Shown: positions 42,551-53,178 of the stretch, one piece after another
Numbering within the stretch: position 1 is the stretch's first letter
Layout: every line of letters starts with the position of its first letter
Assembly (NCBI GenBank): GCA_037953745.1
Contig: JBAKBP010003127.1
Coordinates: 2,501-66,500 of the forward strand
Length of the DNA: 64,000 bases
From: Lithodes maja
Lineage: Eukaryota > Arthropoda > Malacostraca > Decapoda > Lithodidae
Direction of reading: 5' to 3'
Notes under the pieces: generated by a model
Told to the model about the DNA's origin: nothing
Seen by the model: only the letters and a program-made list of their open reading frames with translations
Database searches by the model: none
Made by a program: the position numbers and the translations under genes

Positions 42551-43889
42551 CTATTTAAATGTGTCATTGTTACGGGGAGGGGGAGGATAACGGTCCTTAG
42601 CACTTACATCGTACTTCTGTGAGGACCCGCAACCCCGAATCAACGACAGCCGTCGATCAGCCATTTCTGCTGCTTCGACTAGAGTTCTTGGGTTTTTCTC
42701 CTTTAAGTTCAAAGTTAGATCACCGCCCGTGCTCTTAAAGAACTGCTCCAACATCATCAACTGCTTAACTCCATCAAACGTTTTTACCTTCTCAGATCGG
42801 AGCCAGTTCCCCATAGCATCGGACAAGTCCCGGGCGTGTTCCAAAAAGGTGCTATCTCTTCCCTTAGTTACACCCCGGAACTTCAAACGGTACGTTTCTG
42901 GTTGCAGTTCGTAAGCCCTCAGGACAGCCTCCTTGAGATCCTCGTACACAATACATAACTCCAAAGGTAACGCATCGTAGGCTTTAAGACCCTTGCCTAT
43001 TAATCTAGAGGATACAAGTGCTGCCCATTTATTCTCTGGCCACTGGTGTTCCTGGCACTTCTTCTCAAAGCGTGTGAAAAATTCTGTTACACCACTCTCA
43101 TCAAACACCGGAACCAGTTTCAATAAGTGCGAGAGAGACTGCTCATGAACACGGTTACCAGCCCCAAGTAGCTGTCCCGTTGCCTCTACTCGCGACTTCT
43201 CTACATCCATGTCGGCACAGTACCTAGTCGACTCTAAATCAGCTTGGATTTTTGCTAGCTCTATGTGCTGGTGACTTTTTCTCTCTTCTATCTTGGCTAA
43301 TTCTAATTGCTGCTGAAGCTCACATGCCCTTTGTTGCTGCTGAATCTGACATTTTCTCTCTTCGATCTTAGCTGATTCTATTTGCTGCTGATGCTGAAGC
43401 TTAGCTAATTCGAGCTTAAACAATAATTCTGGAGATAACCCTTGAGGTGGTGAAGGTGCTACAATGTTTGAAATTACCGGTGGGTGGTCCCCCCAGGGGC
43501 AACCCCCCCTGCCAGTCACCACCCAACTGTGGAAGCGTACCCGGGGTCGGCAAACTACTGGGATGGCTGGGAGTCGAGTGTAGGGGAAGCATGGCCGAAG
43601 GGCTCTGAGCACTCAACCCATCTCGCTCACCAGTCACCCTGCCCAGTACACACGTTATCAAGTTATCCTTGGTCATGCTGCTAGTAACCGCATGACCGAT
43701 AGCTGTGGCCAGGCATTGAAGACCATACCGATCCATACCCTCCAACCGCTCGGCAGTAACAGGCCATTGCAAAAATATCCTAGCATCCTCCTCACAGTTC
43801 ACCTGATTAACCATATCATCATACTGCTGTTCCTCAGTTTCGACATTACGTACTGTGTCTCCATTCTCCTCTGATCGGGTATAAGACAT
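42551..43889 (-). pseudogene. Element B gag (frameshifted)
   Basis: Starts at the ATG at 43889 (MSYTRSEENGD), 215 bp after the LTR. The first ~130 codons are in one frame; near 43500, at a C-homopolymer, the reading frame shifts, and the Gln-rich coiled coil ('AKIEERKCQIQQQQRACELQ') and capsid-like region ('LLKLVPVFDESGVTEFFTRF') continue in another frame to a TAG at 42551-42553. The same frame then continues into the CCHC/protease block, so gag-protease is one polyprotein broken by one frameshift and one nonsense codon. It is homologous to A-2 gag along its length but clearly a different family. Confidence 0.88.
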
Positions 43890-44087
43890 GATGCTCACAA
43901 AAATTTCCCACCTCAATATTCAGAAAAGAAGTACCCCAAACTCTTATACCTCAATATACACACACAAATTCTCGGAAATACTCAAGGGCTATACTATGTT
44001 GCAAAAAAAAATTATTCTTGCTGATCCCCGCAAAATATTCTCCAAAACAACAAATGTTCCCTGCTAATAAATGTAGGTTCACCAAAT

Positions 44088-44104
44088 CCTAGGTAAGGTC
44101 GCCA
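44088..44104 (-). other. Primer-binding site of element B
   Basis: The minus strand reads TGGCGACCTTACCTAGG, two bases after the 5' LTR (44107). It differs from the A-family PBS at three positions. Confidence 0.78.
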
Positions 44105-44106
44105 TT

Positions 44107-44241
44107 TGTTACGACTGGGGTTCAAATATATCAGGGCTCTTATTCATTGGACTAGTAATGGCATAAATACTACAACGGAAAGCGCTAGATCCAACCTCTG
44201 ATGTATATTCCCAGTGAACAAAGAACACAAATACTCTCCAG

Positions 44242-44284
<43 letters not shown>

Positions 44285-46469
44285 TATTCCAACTTACTTC
44301 CTCTCGGGCATAGGCTGAGAGCCTTAACATTCACCGCTTTACAATGAACAGTGAAGCCTGTGAGGTCTTGTTCCAGTCTAGGGAGTGAGACATGTGAAGC
44401 ACGTAGAGTACAACGAGCACCTGCCATCTTGCCTTCACATGAGGCACGGTGCTCACTCATGGCCCGAAACGACCCCATCTCTGAAGCCACCTCGTTCCCG
44501 TGCTTCACTGTCTCACCCCCTACACTCGGACTCTCACACTTACACACACACAACGCCACCTGTTGAGCAGATAACTCACCAGGCATTGCACCCCTATAGC
44601 ATATTTTGAATATGGGAATATTCATACAGTGCTATTTAATCAGGGAACAATGAGGGTATTTTATTGACGTTTCGGTGGGCTTGTGGTAATGCACTGATAC
44701 TAGGTACAGCACAAATTCCATCCCAATAATATCTTCCCATTGATACATCGGGATTTGAACCCGGGACCTTTGGATTACCAGGCCAGTGACAAGACCACTC
44801 CACCACACCTCCCCTATATGCAATAATAGGCTATCAAACTCTCAATAAATGTGCGTCTACTCTAGGCTTAATGTTATGTGAAAACAGCCTATTACTACCT
44901 ATAACCTAAGGTGCTTGGTTATGGTATGCAAAGTAAGGTGGTAAGAGAAGTTACAGCTTACGTTACTTTAATCAATAAATGTCAGGCACTCCTGCATGAA
45001 AGAAAGTGCACTAAAGTCCTTCAACACTAACAAGGAATCTTCTTTAAATGTTAGATGCTATAAAGATGCTCGTATCGGAAATGGAACCCAAAAAGGCAGG
45101 CAGCGGAACAATGCTCGTGCAGGCTATGCACACAAAAAGGCAGAATATATAATGCCGTCGGAGCCAAGAATATCCTAAACACTACAACAATAATAATAAT
45201 CACCACGACAATGCAGTATTCCTATCAACAAAAAGAGCCTAAGTCGTTTGTGTCTCAATACATCAAACTAGGCTGCGAAATGCTTGTGTAATCATAAATG
45301 GGTATGCATAAAAAGAGTACTTGGTTTAATATACTTAATGTCTACTATGATGGACAAAGTCTAGCTAGAGTCAATGATACGAGATACTGGTGCGCATGGC
45401 ATGCTGCATAGCCTAGTGCAAATCTCAAGTCTGTGCGTCAAATATTACGTTATAATGAAGGGTAGCTCTCTTGAGAAACCTTAATACCGAAGTATTAAGC
45501 GTTCTCCTGGCGTACCTCAAAGACAAACAATCAAGACTAGAACAGTGCAGAATGGTATAGGCAAAAAGCCCTCATTCGTGCATGCTCTACTCTCAATGGC
45601 ACACAGACTAGAATTTACTCAATCAACTCCAGTTCTCAGGTATGTCGTGCAGCTTTTTCCTAAAGCCAGCTCTCATAGGAAACAATACCTTATAATATCA
45701 GACTCCTAGTCTAGCATTATCTAATCCAGCAGAACACTAATACTTATAGGAAGCAGTACTAAACAATATGAATGCCAACCAATGCTTCGTGATCAACTTA
45801 TCTTAACAACTAACATACATGGGTTATATCAGACCTTAACGCACAATACAACTGGCCAGCATGAAGCTGATTTTGCAGAGTTAACCAGAGGGGGTATAAT
45901 ATTAATAAAAAGGTGGTGAAAGATATGAAAAAGAGAGGTAGGCAGAGGAAAAGATTCTCAGGTGCGGAGCGGGAGACAGATAGCAAGGGAAAAAGATGGA
46001 TGCGTTCTAGAAACCAGATCTGAGGGAGAGAGTGGCGAGGAACTGTATATATACTCGCACTAGCTCGAGGCGCGTGGGAAAAAAGCGGTTACAAGTCCTC
46101 TAGCCACTAGCAAGGGAGCTAGCAGCATGGTAAGGACCTCTCTCCACCAACCCCCACGAGGCAGCCAGCCGTGACATCATCGAGCGGGACAAAAACACTG
46201 CGCGCTCCCTCTCACTCTGTTCTACTCTCTCTCTCTCCCAGATCCCATCATTACTAGTTCATGATAAAACATATACTTTACAATTAAATATATAAAGCCT
46301 TGACATGGGTGAAAACAAAGAGCCTTTCTGGACTGCCCATGACACGAGCTTTCATATGAAATAAAGCACACTCTAATACATAAACTGTAGCCCCATCCAC
46401 TGCCCTGGCGATCCTAGCGAGTCACTGTAGGACAAGCCATGCGGTTCTAACGGAGTGGTTAACGTCACA
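44107..46469 (-). repeat. 5' LTR of element B, interrupted by a SINE
   Basis: Same LTR as 20205-21997 with roughly a dozen substitutions and a 2-bp indel, plus a ~568-bp insertion (44247-44814). Followed by CTCA at 46470. Confidence 0.92.
44247..44814 (-). mobile_element. tRNA-derived SINE with poly(A) tail
   Basis: On the minus strand it starts GGGGAGGTGTGGTGGAGTGG. The A box TGGTGGAGTGG (44795-44805) and B box GGTTCAAATCC (44751-44761) are about 33 bp apart, the spacing of a tRNA pol III promoter. A long (~490-bp) unrelated body follows and ends in about 36 A (poly T on the plus strand at 44247-44282). The empty site is seen in the other LTR near 20345. Little or no target duplication is visible. 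Confidence 0.82.
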
Positions 46470-46521
46470 CTCATTAAATGTGAATTGGACTACAATCAAT
46501 TACACTCTAGGCCAATCCCTC

Positions 46522-47350
46522 TTACTTCTCCAACCACCAAGCAAACATACAATCAAAATACTCATAAAATTTAGGTGGCTCAGACAAGCTTTCTCCATTA
46601 CCATCCACAGTAAACTTGGCCGAATCATCAACGTTCTCCTGTTCCGCAGCCTTTGAGAACGCCCAAGAAGTAACATTGATTTCCGGGAGGGGACACAGCT
46701 GCGACAAATAACAACTGCCATCAATTTTCCGCAGACCTGCATACAAATATTTTTGCCCTTTTCGTACATTTGCCCGGATTCCCATGCTACCCAACAGGCG
46801 ACCTATCATAACCTTCGAACCAACCAGTAGATCTTTTGAAAAACAATATTTTTTGTAGCTAGCATACAAATCGTCTACAGGAACATTATCAAATGGCAGA
46901 TAAGAAACTTCGAAACTATTGTACAGAAAATTATTGAAGTTTTTTTTTATGTCTTCAACAGCACTCTTCCTGATTGCTTCCTGAGATGGTCCAGTTGATG
47001 TCCTCTTCTTTGGTCGATCCTTTGAGGAGCTGGGAACAGTGGAAGCCTTGGTTGTTGGAGACATGACCATTGACGACTTTGGGGCTTTACTATTTTTGGC
47101 CGACTTGACTATTAAGGACTGGTCTAGGGCCAATATTCCAGAATACGCGAACCTCTGGCCCGGCCCAGCAGAGCCCCCCACTCTCACATTAGCACGGATA
47201 CCCAATTTTGACATAATCCTCCCTATATTAACTCTGGATCCTGCATCAAGATTGTTTTGAGTGCAGTAGTTTTTGTACTCTGCATAAAATACGTCGGTTA
47301 GGACCAAATGATCCTTAACCCCAGTTATATTGTAGTTAAGAGTTACGTAA
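46522..47350 (-). CDS. Putative 3'-terminal exon encoding two RFX-like winged-helix repeats
   Basis: About 275 codons open on the minus strand to a TAA at 46522-46524. Two segments resemble each other: 'VFYAEYKNYCTQNNLDAGSR' then 'NIGRIMSKLGIRANVR', and 'DLYASYKKYCFSKDLLVGSK' then 'MIGRLLGSMGIRANVR', each ending in a Tyr/Phe-x-Y-x-G strand. The pattern (LY-x2-Y-x2-YC, GRL, G-I-R-x-N-V-R, Y-x-G) recalls the RFX-type / pox D5 C-terminal winged helix, so DNA binding is inferred. A Lys/Ser/Pro-rich linker separates them. There is no in-frame ATG before the first repeat; a splice acceptor is plausible at 47351 (branch-like TGACTAAC, then ctgttcag). Element B lies only ~50 bp past the stop, perhaps in the 3' UTR. 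It could be a host gene, a gene of a DNA transposon or virus-derived sequence. No frame damage is seen. Confidence 0.5.
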
Positions 47351-47786
47351 CTGAACAGTCGCAATGATATCCAAGTTTTTGTTAGTCATTATTATTATGT
47401 TAGCCTATGGCTTAGCTTAGTAACGCAAATATATATACAATACGGGGAAAATATCCTTAAAACACACACAATTAAGCTAAATACCAACCTGGTTATCTAA
47501 TAAACCAGTAAATACGATAATAAGCCAATGAAACAATTGCAATTACAAACTTAAATCACAAAATAGTTCGAATTTGTGCAACAGATAAGATTATTCGAAA
47601 ACACGTCCACAGGTATCGATGACTGAAAACATATGAAGCCCTTTGGTGAGCCCTCTTGAGAGATCCAATCCTAAAATATCTACATTTGCTGCTTGTTGCT
47701 ATTCTGATCCACAGTAAGTTAATAGTCAACGTTGTTTATTGTATCTAAATTCATTCTGATTTGCAACACACAAAAAGTACCTATTA
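47351..47786. other. Unannotated AT-rich sequence (possible intron)
   Basis: No gene seen. If 46522-47350 is an exon, this is upstream intron sequence. Confidence 0.35.
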
Positions 47787-48213
47787 TCTTCTTCTTCTTC
47801 TTCTTAGGGTTGTGATGTGCAATGTACACAGAGTAGGAATCTCCAGGTATTTGCACAGGCGTTATTGGCGTTGGACAGCTTTTTATGTGTTAGTTGGGTT
47901 AGTTAAAGTAAGATAGTACAGCATTGTAAGTCCTTTTTGTCTTGTCTGGAAGTAAATAGATGATAGATGTGTTAGCTGAAAAGGAATATGAAAATATTGG
48001 TTGGGATTAGTATTGGTATAGCAAGGGGTAGGTCAATATTGGTTGCGATTAGTATTGGTATAGCAATGGTAGTCAATTGTATTCTTGTTTGTCATTAATG
48101 TCGAGTTGTCTCATAAGTTAAGTTAAGCATTGTCTTGGTTGGATGATAATAAAGGTGGGTTTGTAGATTGGTACTGTATTTATTTTTGTGTACGTACTGT
48201 ACTGTACTATGAT

Positions 48214-48621
48214 TCATATGTCGGAGAGTCTGTTGGTTATGTGTATATATGTCCCCAAAGCATTGGCTATTGATTTTTTGTCTGCTGGGGGGAGGTTGCC
48301 TCCACCCAATATGTTTTCTAAGTTAAATATTCCTCCTCTTCGAGCAATTTCCTCTCGAAGAGTCATGCGGGCGCTGTAGTGGCGGTGACAGTAGAGTAGG
48401 AAGTGCTCCACTGTTTCTGGGGTCTGACAAAATTGGCAGTTTTCGTTGTCTGCTATTTTCATCTTGAACATGTGTGCTGTCAGTCTTGAGTGGCCAATTC
48501 TGAGTCTGAGAGCCGCTGTATTTATTGGCTTGTTCTTGTTAGTGGTGTGTTCCCAGATTGCCCATTCTTTTTTTATGGTCCCATATTGAGTACCAGAGAT
48601 GGTAACTTTCCATTCGTCCTT
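48214..48621 (-). pseudogene. LINE ORF2 C-terminal zinc-binding segment
   Basis: The minus strand encodes 'DEWKVTISGTQYGTIKKEW', then 'ALRLRIGHSRLTAHMFKM', then the C-terminal motif 'CQFCQTPETVEHFLLYC', a Cys/His cluster usual at the end of I/R1-type ORF2 proteins. The stop is at 48214. It joins in frame to the RNase H part at 49737 if the TTAA element and one TTAA are removed. About 430 bp of 3' UTR follow, including a ~43-bp tandem doublet near 47990-48070. Confidence 0.85.
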
Positions 48622-49736
48622 AACCTGACAAGCGCGAAATAGACCTAGGGGCTAGGGTAGTTATTTGTGCATTTCTAGCCTTGGATTCTGACAGAATTCG
48701 TTATATTTACAATATAGAGCATTATTTGTTTTCGGTATGCTTTTATTTTACATATATGATGTATATATGAACCTTCAAGAGTGCTAAAATAAGTGGGAAA
48801 AGCATTTGGGTGGTGAAAAACGAAGATATTGGCCACCCGGTCATAATCTCAGGCGAGAGAGAGCCACAGGCAACCCTCCTCTCTCGCTGTCTGTGAGGTA
48901 ACTGAGACGAGCGGGGTGGTGTGGGCCGGTGTCTGGGTGTTACATAACGATCTTTTCTGCAACCCACTTGTGCTACATTATCGCGGGAGAGAAAAATAAC
49001 CGATAAATGATGATAATAAGAGGGAAAATAGGTGATAATTGAGGAGGGGAGGGAGGGGGGAATAAGGTGGGGAAGGAGGGGAGGGGGGTGGGTGAGATTT
49101 ACATGGATGAGTACTGGAGGGGAATTATCTCACCTAGAGACAAATTCCTTTGTTTTGATAGGCCCTTTTTTTTTTTGGAAAGCTTTTTTTATGGTCTTGC
49201 TTCCGTGAGGCCTATCGCGTTCCCTATAGGAAGCCTTCCGTGAGGCCTATCGCGCTTGCCGGGTTAACACTAGATTAGCGGGCTAGCGGTTTATTTATAT
49301 GTACCGCCCAGCGGGCTGTTTTTAGCCAAAATAGGGCTGTTTATGTGATCTTTTTCATGCCTAAATAAGACCCAGAGCGTAAAACAAGTATCTATCCCTG
49401 AAAGGGCATAAACAGAGCTTTCCAATGACACCATAACGATCCTTTTATGATGGCTAGTTTTCTTGCAACAACCGCGCAACGCGAGTGCAAAAAGAATGTA
49501 ATTCGGCACTTTCCCCATACAATTCAGTATGTAGAGAGGGAGGGAGGAGGTGGGATTCGTGTCAGTAAGTTCGCCGCGGTGGTCTGGAGCAGTCATACGC
49601 TCGCTACTCTCCTGCCACCACTTGTCTCTCTCTCTCAGCAACATTACGTGCTGAAATTGCCACACGACCTATGTCGAGCGCCGCCAGATAGTCCAGATTT
49701 ATTATACTCGACTTATGTTGCGCGCCGATAGTTAGG
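48622..49736. mobile_element. TTAA-flanked non-autonomous DNA element, ~1.1 kb
   Basis: Starts at TTAA near 48621 and ends with GGGG-TTAA near 49736, inside LINE ORF2. The ends are weak inverted repeats (TTAACCTGACAAGCGCG against TTAACCCCTAACTATCGG then CGCG). There is no transposase. It contains a G-rich block (49039-49093) and a duplicated 'ccgtgaggcctatcgcg' (near 49205 and 49229). The TTAA target and C-rich tips suggest piggyBac-type mobilisation. Confidence 0.65.
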
Positions 49737-51561
49737 GGTTAAAGTCTACGAGAATGTCTTTTCTGAGTATGGTGCTTCTGTCTGATGTGGTGTATGGGAG
49801 GTGGGTGATGTTTTGGAGGGAGTGCATACCTTTGGCAAGGTTATCTACGATCTCATTGTGGAGTATACCGGTATGCCCAGGAACCCATTGTAGGCTTATG
49901 GTGTATCCATGAAGGAAATGACTGGTGATTTGCTGTAGTATGGGGTATACCAAATCTCTGTTCTTCTTTGCTGTGTAATTGATAGCATGAATTGCACTCT
50001 TTGAGTCACAGCAGAGAGTATATTGTCCTGCTGGGAGTGTTTTCAAGGTTTCTAGGGCCTGGTAGATTCCATAGAGTTCAGCTGTGAATATAGAGGTTTG
50101 ACTAGGCATTTTCCATCCCAGTATTAGGTGGAATTCTGGGATCCATAAAGCTGTTGAAGTTGAAGCTATTATACCTTCAGTGATTTGGGATCCATCTGTA
50201 TATATATGGGTAGTGTTGAGGTGGTGGGTGGAGAGTAATTTCAGGAACTCCTGTTTGAGCTCAGAGGAGTGTCGTTCTTTTCCTGATGTGGTAATTAGAT
50301 CTGTATATATAGAAGGTGGCTTATACTCCCAAGGTGGAACTGGCTGTGCAATAAGATTTGCATGGCAGCCAAGGAAGATGTGGGCTTTTCTGTGAATAAT
50401 GTGACCTATTCTTTCCCGGAATGCTTTGCGAAGTTGGACGCCCTGCGGTTGAATTGGTACTCTTCGTAGGGTTGCCGAGAAGGGGTGTGATGGTGGGGCA
50501 CTATAAGTGGTTGAAAAATATGATGCACAAAGTATGTCTCTTCTGGTCTTCAAGGGTATTAGATTAGTTTCGCTTTGCAGACTAGCTATAGGCGATGATT
50601 TAAGGGCTCGTGTCATAATCCGCATTGCCGAGTTTTGTATCACCTCAAGTTTTTGCAGTGTGGTGGGTGCAGCAGAGGAATAAGCTTGGGCGCAGTAGTC
50701 AAATTTACTTCTTATGTAGGCAATGTAGAATATTCTGAGCATGTCAGTGTCTGCTCCCCATGTTGTTCCTGTGAGGGCCTTCATATATTTAGTCGCTGGC
50801 TTGTGCTTTGAACTAGGTGCTCAATATGGTTTGTCCAGGTTAATAGTGGGGAATCTAGGATCACCCCCAGATATTTATGACTTTGGGTTTGTGTGAAGTC
50901 TTCCCCGTTGATGGTAAGTCTTGTAGGTGGAATGTTCTTTTTTCTAGTGAAGATTTGGAAAACTGATTTGGATGGGTTGATTTTTAATCCGGCATTTTCT
51001 AACCATTCCCCCAGTGTAGAGAGAGCGTTCTGGATGTTGCGTTGTGCTGTCTGAGGATCCTGGTCTGAAGTGTATAGCGTTATGTCATCCGCATACTGTA
51101 TGGCGTTTGTTGGGGTTAGCACAGGCATGTCTGATAAATATGCCGTGAAGAGGCTTGACCCTTGGGGTAGTCCTCTCTTATTGTTGATTATTTTTGACAT
51201 TTGGCCTTGAAGGTAGACTTGGCTTGTCCTGTTGGAAAGATGTGATTGAAGCCATGTGAGAATTTTCCCCTTTACTCCTATAGAGGCTAGTTTTGATAAT
51301 AGTAGTTTATGGGGAACTGTGTCGAATGCAGCTGAGAGGTCTAAATATACAACTATGCAGGTTTTTTTGTTAGCAAGCGAAGAGAGGATAGCCTGCTCTA
51401 GATTTAGTACCTGGTCTACTGTTGTGCAAGTGGGTCTGAAACCTGCCTGTGTTGGTGGGATAATGTTGTTGTGTTCCAGGAACCATGTCAGTCTTGCTTG
51501 TACCATTTTTTCGGCTATTTTGTTTATGCTGGGTAGGAGGGTTATGGGTCTGTATGATGTT
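49737..51561 (-). pseudogene. LINE ORF2: RT core, thumb and RNase H
   Basis: The first part (51506-50781) has 'YLDLSAAFDTVPHKLLLSKL', 'GLPQGSS' and 'QYADDITLY', the RT palm with YADD. A few residues usually present after GLPQGS are missing, a small deletion. The frame then shifts near 50781, and the second part (50784-49732) has the RT thumb, a linker and an RNase H domain ('IYTDGSQ', 'FTAELYGIYQAL', 'CCDSKSAIHAI', 'QWVPGHTGILHNEIVDNLAK') with its D, E, D and H residues. The final stop seen at 49732 is created by the TTAA element. One frameshift and the small deletion make it defective. Confidence 0.88.
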
Positions 51562-51801
51562 ATAATAATAATAATAATAGTTCTTAAAGCTAGCGCATGC
51601 TAAGCTAGCTAAGGACAGCTCAATAAGGCCGATTAGGCGTATTTCCATTGGGGTCCTGTACTACTACCCCATCCCTTTGCTCATGAGGGATGGTAACGAC
51701 TCAGTGCTTGTGAAAAATCTTTAATGCGCCAAGCGTGGGCGCGAACCCGGGCCTTCTGGGTGGAAGTCCGAGACGCTAGTCACTACACCAAGCGAGCCGC
51801 T
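51562..51801 (-). mobile_element. tRNA-headed SINE sharing the (TTA)n LINE tail, copy 1
   Basis: On the minus strand: A box TGGTGTAGTGACTAG (51776-51790), B box GGTTCGCGCCC (51737-51747), a short body, the block 'aggaccccaatggaaatacgcc' shared with the LINE 3' end near 6195-6215, and a (TTA)n tail. It is inserted between RT motifs of LINE ORF2; removing it restores continuity, with almost no target duplication. Confidence 0.88.
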
Positions 51802-52923
51802 TGTGAGTGAGGGGTCTTTCCCTGGCTTAATGAAGGGGAGGATGATTCCATTATGCCAGGAGTCGGGTAGGTTTCCTTGAGTCCATGGTGTATTAATTAA
51901 GTCTAGCAAGAATGGATGGAATGTTGATGGTAAGTATTTAATGAATTCATATGGGATGTGGTCAATTCCTGCTGCTTTCCTTATTGGAAGGCCGTTTAAT
52001 GCCGTTTCTAGTTCGGGCAGTGTGAACGACTTGTCCATTTGAGAGGGTTGTGTCGTGGCAGCTGTGATGGTTGCATTGATTCTGTTTAGATCTGCATCTG
52101 CTAGGGGGAAGATATTTTGTCTTGCTTGTATGGAGTTGGCTATTGTGTCAGCTCGATCTTTTGGTAGTATGCACAGCTGTCCATCTATGGTGAAAGGATA
52201 GGAGGGGAAAGAGGGTCGTCCTATAATTTTTCTGAACATTGCCCACACTTGTGGAAGAGGGGTATCATGGGAAATTTTTCCACAGTACCTTTTCCAAGAA
52301 GATTTCCGTGCCGATTTTATGATTTTCTTAGCATATGCTGTAGCCTTCTTTACTTGTATCCAGTTTTGTAGTGATTTGCATCTTCTTTGTTTTTGTATTG
52401 CTCTGCGGCGCTGTGCGACTGCTTTTGAACATTCTTCAGTCCACCACGGCTTCAAGATTTTATTCGAGGGTTGTCCTGATGTAAGCTTGAAGAGCTGTTC
52501 AGCGGCTTTGTTGATTGCCTCTATCAGTTTTTTATGAATTATGTTTGGATCTGTGGAGTTAGTATCTGGTAGTTGTACTGTTTTCTGCCATTGTTGCCAA
52601 TCAAAATGAGGAGGAATCCGCCACTTGGGTAACGAGATGGGGAATATTGGGGGGTTGCAATTTTGAAATTGTATAATTAATGGTCGGTGGTCTGTGCCCA
52701 AGTCTGGCCCAGCTGAAGAGTTTATATCTGGAAGGAGGGTGCCCGTTCCGAAGCATATATCTATAGACGATGAGTAATTAGTTTGTAGATTGAAGAATGT
52801 AGGGATGTAGGGTTCTGATAGTAAGCTGTAGTTGGTATTGTGGAAGTAGTTAAAAAGATCATTTCCTGCTGCATTGGGTGTTCCATGGCTCCATGAATGG
52901 TGGTTTGCATTTAAGTCACCTAT

Positions 52924-52924
<1 letters not shown>
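51802..52924 (-). pseudogene. LINE ORF2: endonuclease C-terminal half to RT start
   Basis: Contains endonuclease motifs 'IGDLNANHHSWSH', 'SSIDICFG' and 'DLGTDHRPLIIQF', a linker with Trp-rich 'KPWWTEECSKAVAQRRRAI', and the RT entry 'RKAAGIDHIPYEFIKYL' and 'WHNGIILPFIKPGKDPS'. The frame is open to the SINE at 51801, after which RT continues with 'YRPITLL'. The frame extending above 52924 is SINE sequence. Confidence 0.88.
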
Positions 52925-52954
<30 letters not shown>

Positions 52955-53178
52955 TAGTTCTTAAAGCTAGCGCATGCTAAGCTAGCTAAGGATAGCTCAA
53001 TAAGGCCGATTAGGCGTATTTCCATTGGGGTCCTGTACTACTATCCCATCCCTTTGCTCATGAGGGATGGTAACGACTCGGTGCTTGTGAAAAATCTTTA
53101 ATGCGCCGAGCGTGGGCGCGAACCCGGGCCTTCTGGGTGGAAGTCCGAGACGCTAGTCACTACACCAAGCGAGCCGCT
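52925..53178 (-). mobile_element. tRNA-headed SINE sharing the (TTA)n LINE tail, copy 2
   Basis: 254 bp and nearly identical to copy 1 (a few substitutions), with a longer TAA run. Inserted in the endonuclease domain just before 'IGDLNANHH', same orientation as copy 1 and as the host LINE. Confidence 0.9.

Larger units (their letters stand above)
20205..46469 (-). mobile_element. Element B: defective Gmr1-like Gypsy element split by nested insertions
   Basis: Minus-strand LTR retrotransposon bounded by the 4-bp duplication CTCA (20201-20204 and 46470-46473). The 5' LTR is 44107-46469 and the 3' LTR 20205-21997. Its own sequence is present in three blocks, 44106-41411, 31862-31439 and 23194-21998, separated by A-2 and A-1. 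Without insertions it would be about 7.9 kb. Gag and protease carry a frameshift and a nonsense codon; the integrase N-terminus and most of RT are deleted. Integrase lies upstream of RNase H, as in A-2. LTR differences (about a dozen by eye) make it the oldest of the Gypsy copies here. Confidence 0.9.

Noticed and set aside
51721..51801. tRNA gene
   Set aside because: A and B boxes are present but the segment is followed by a SINE body with a (TTA)n tail and occurs twice (also 53098-53178); no complete cloverleaf with a paired acceptor is evident. The same reasoning applies to 44745-44814.
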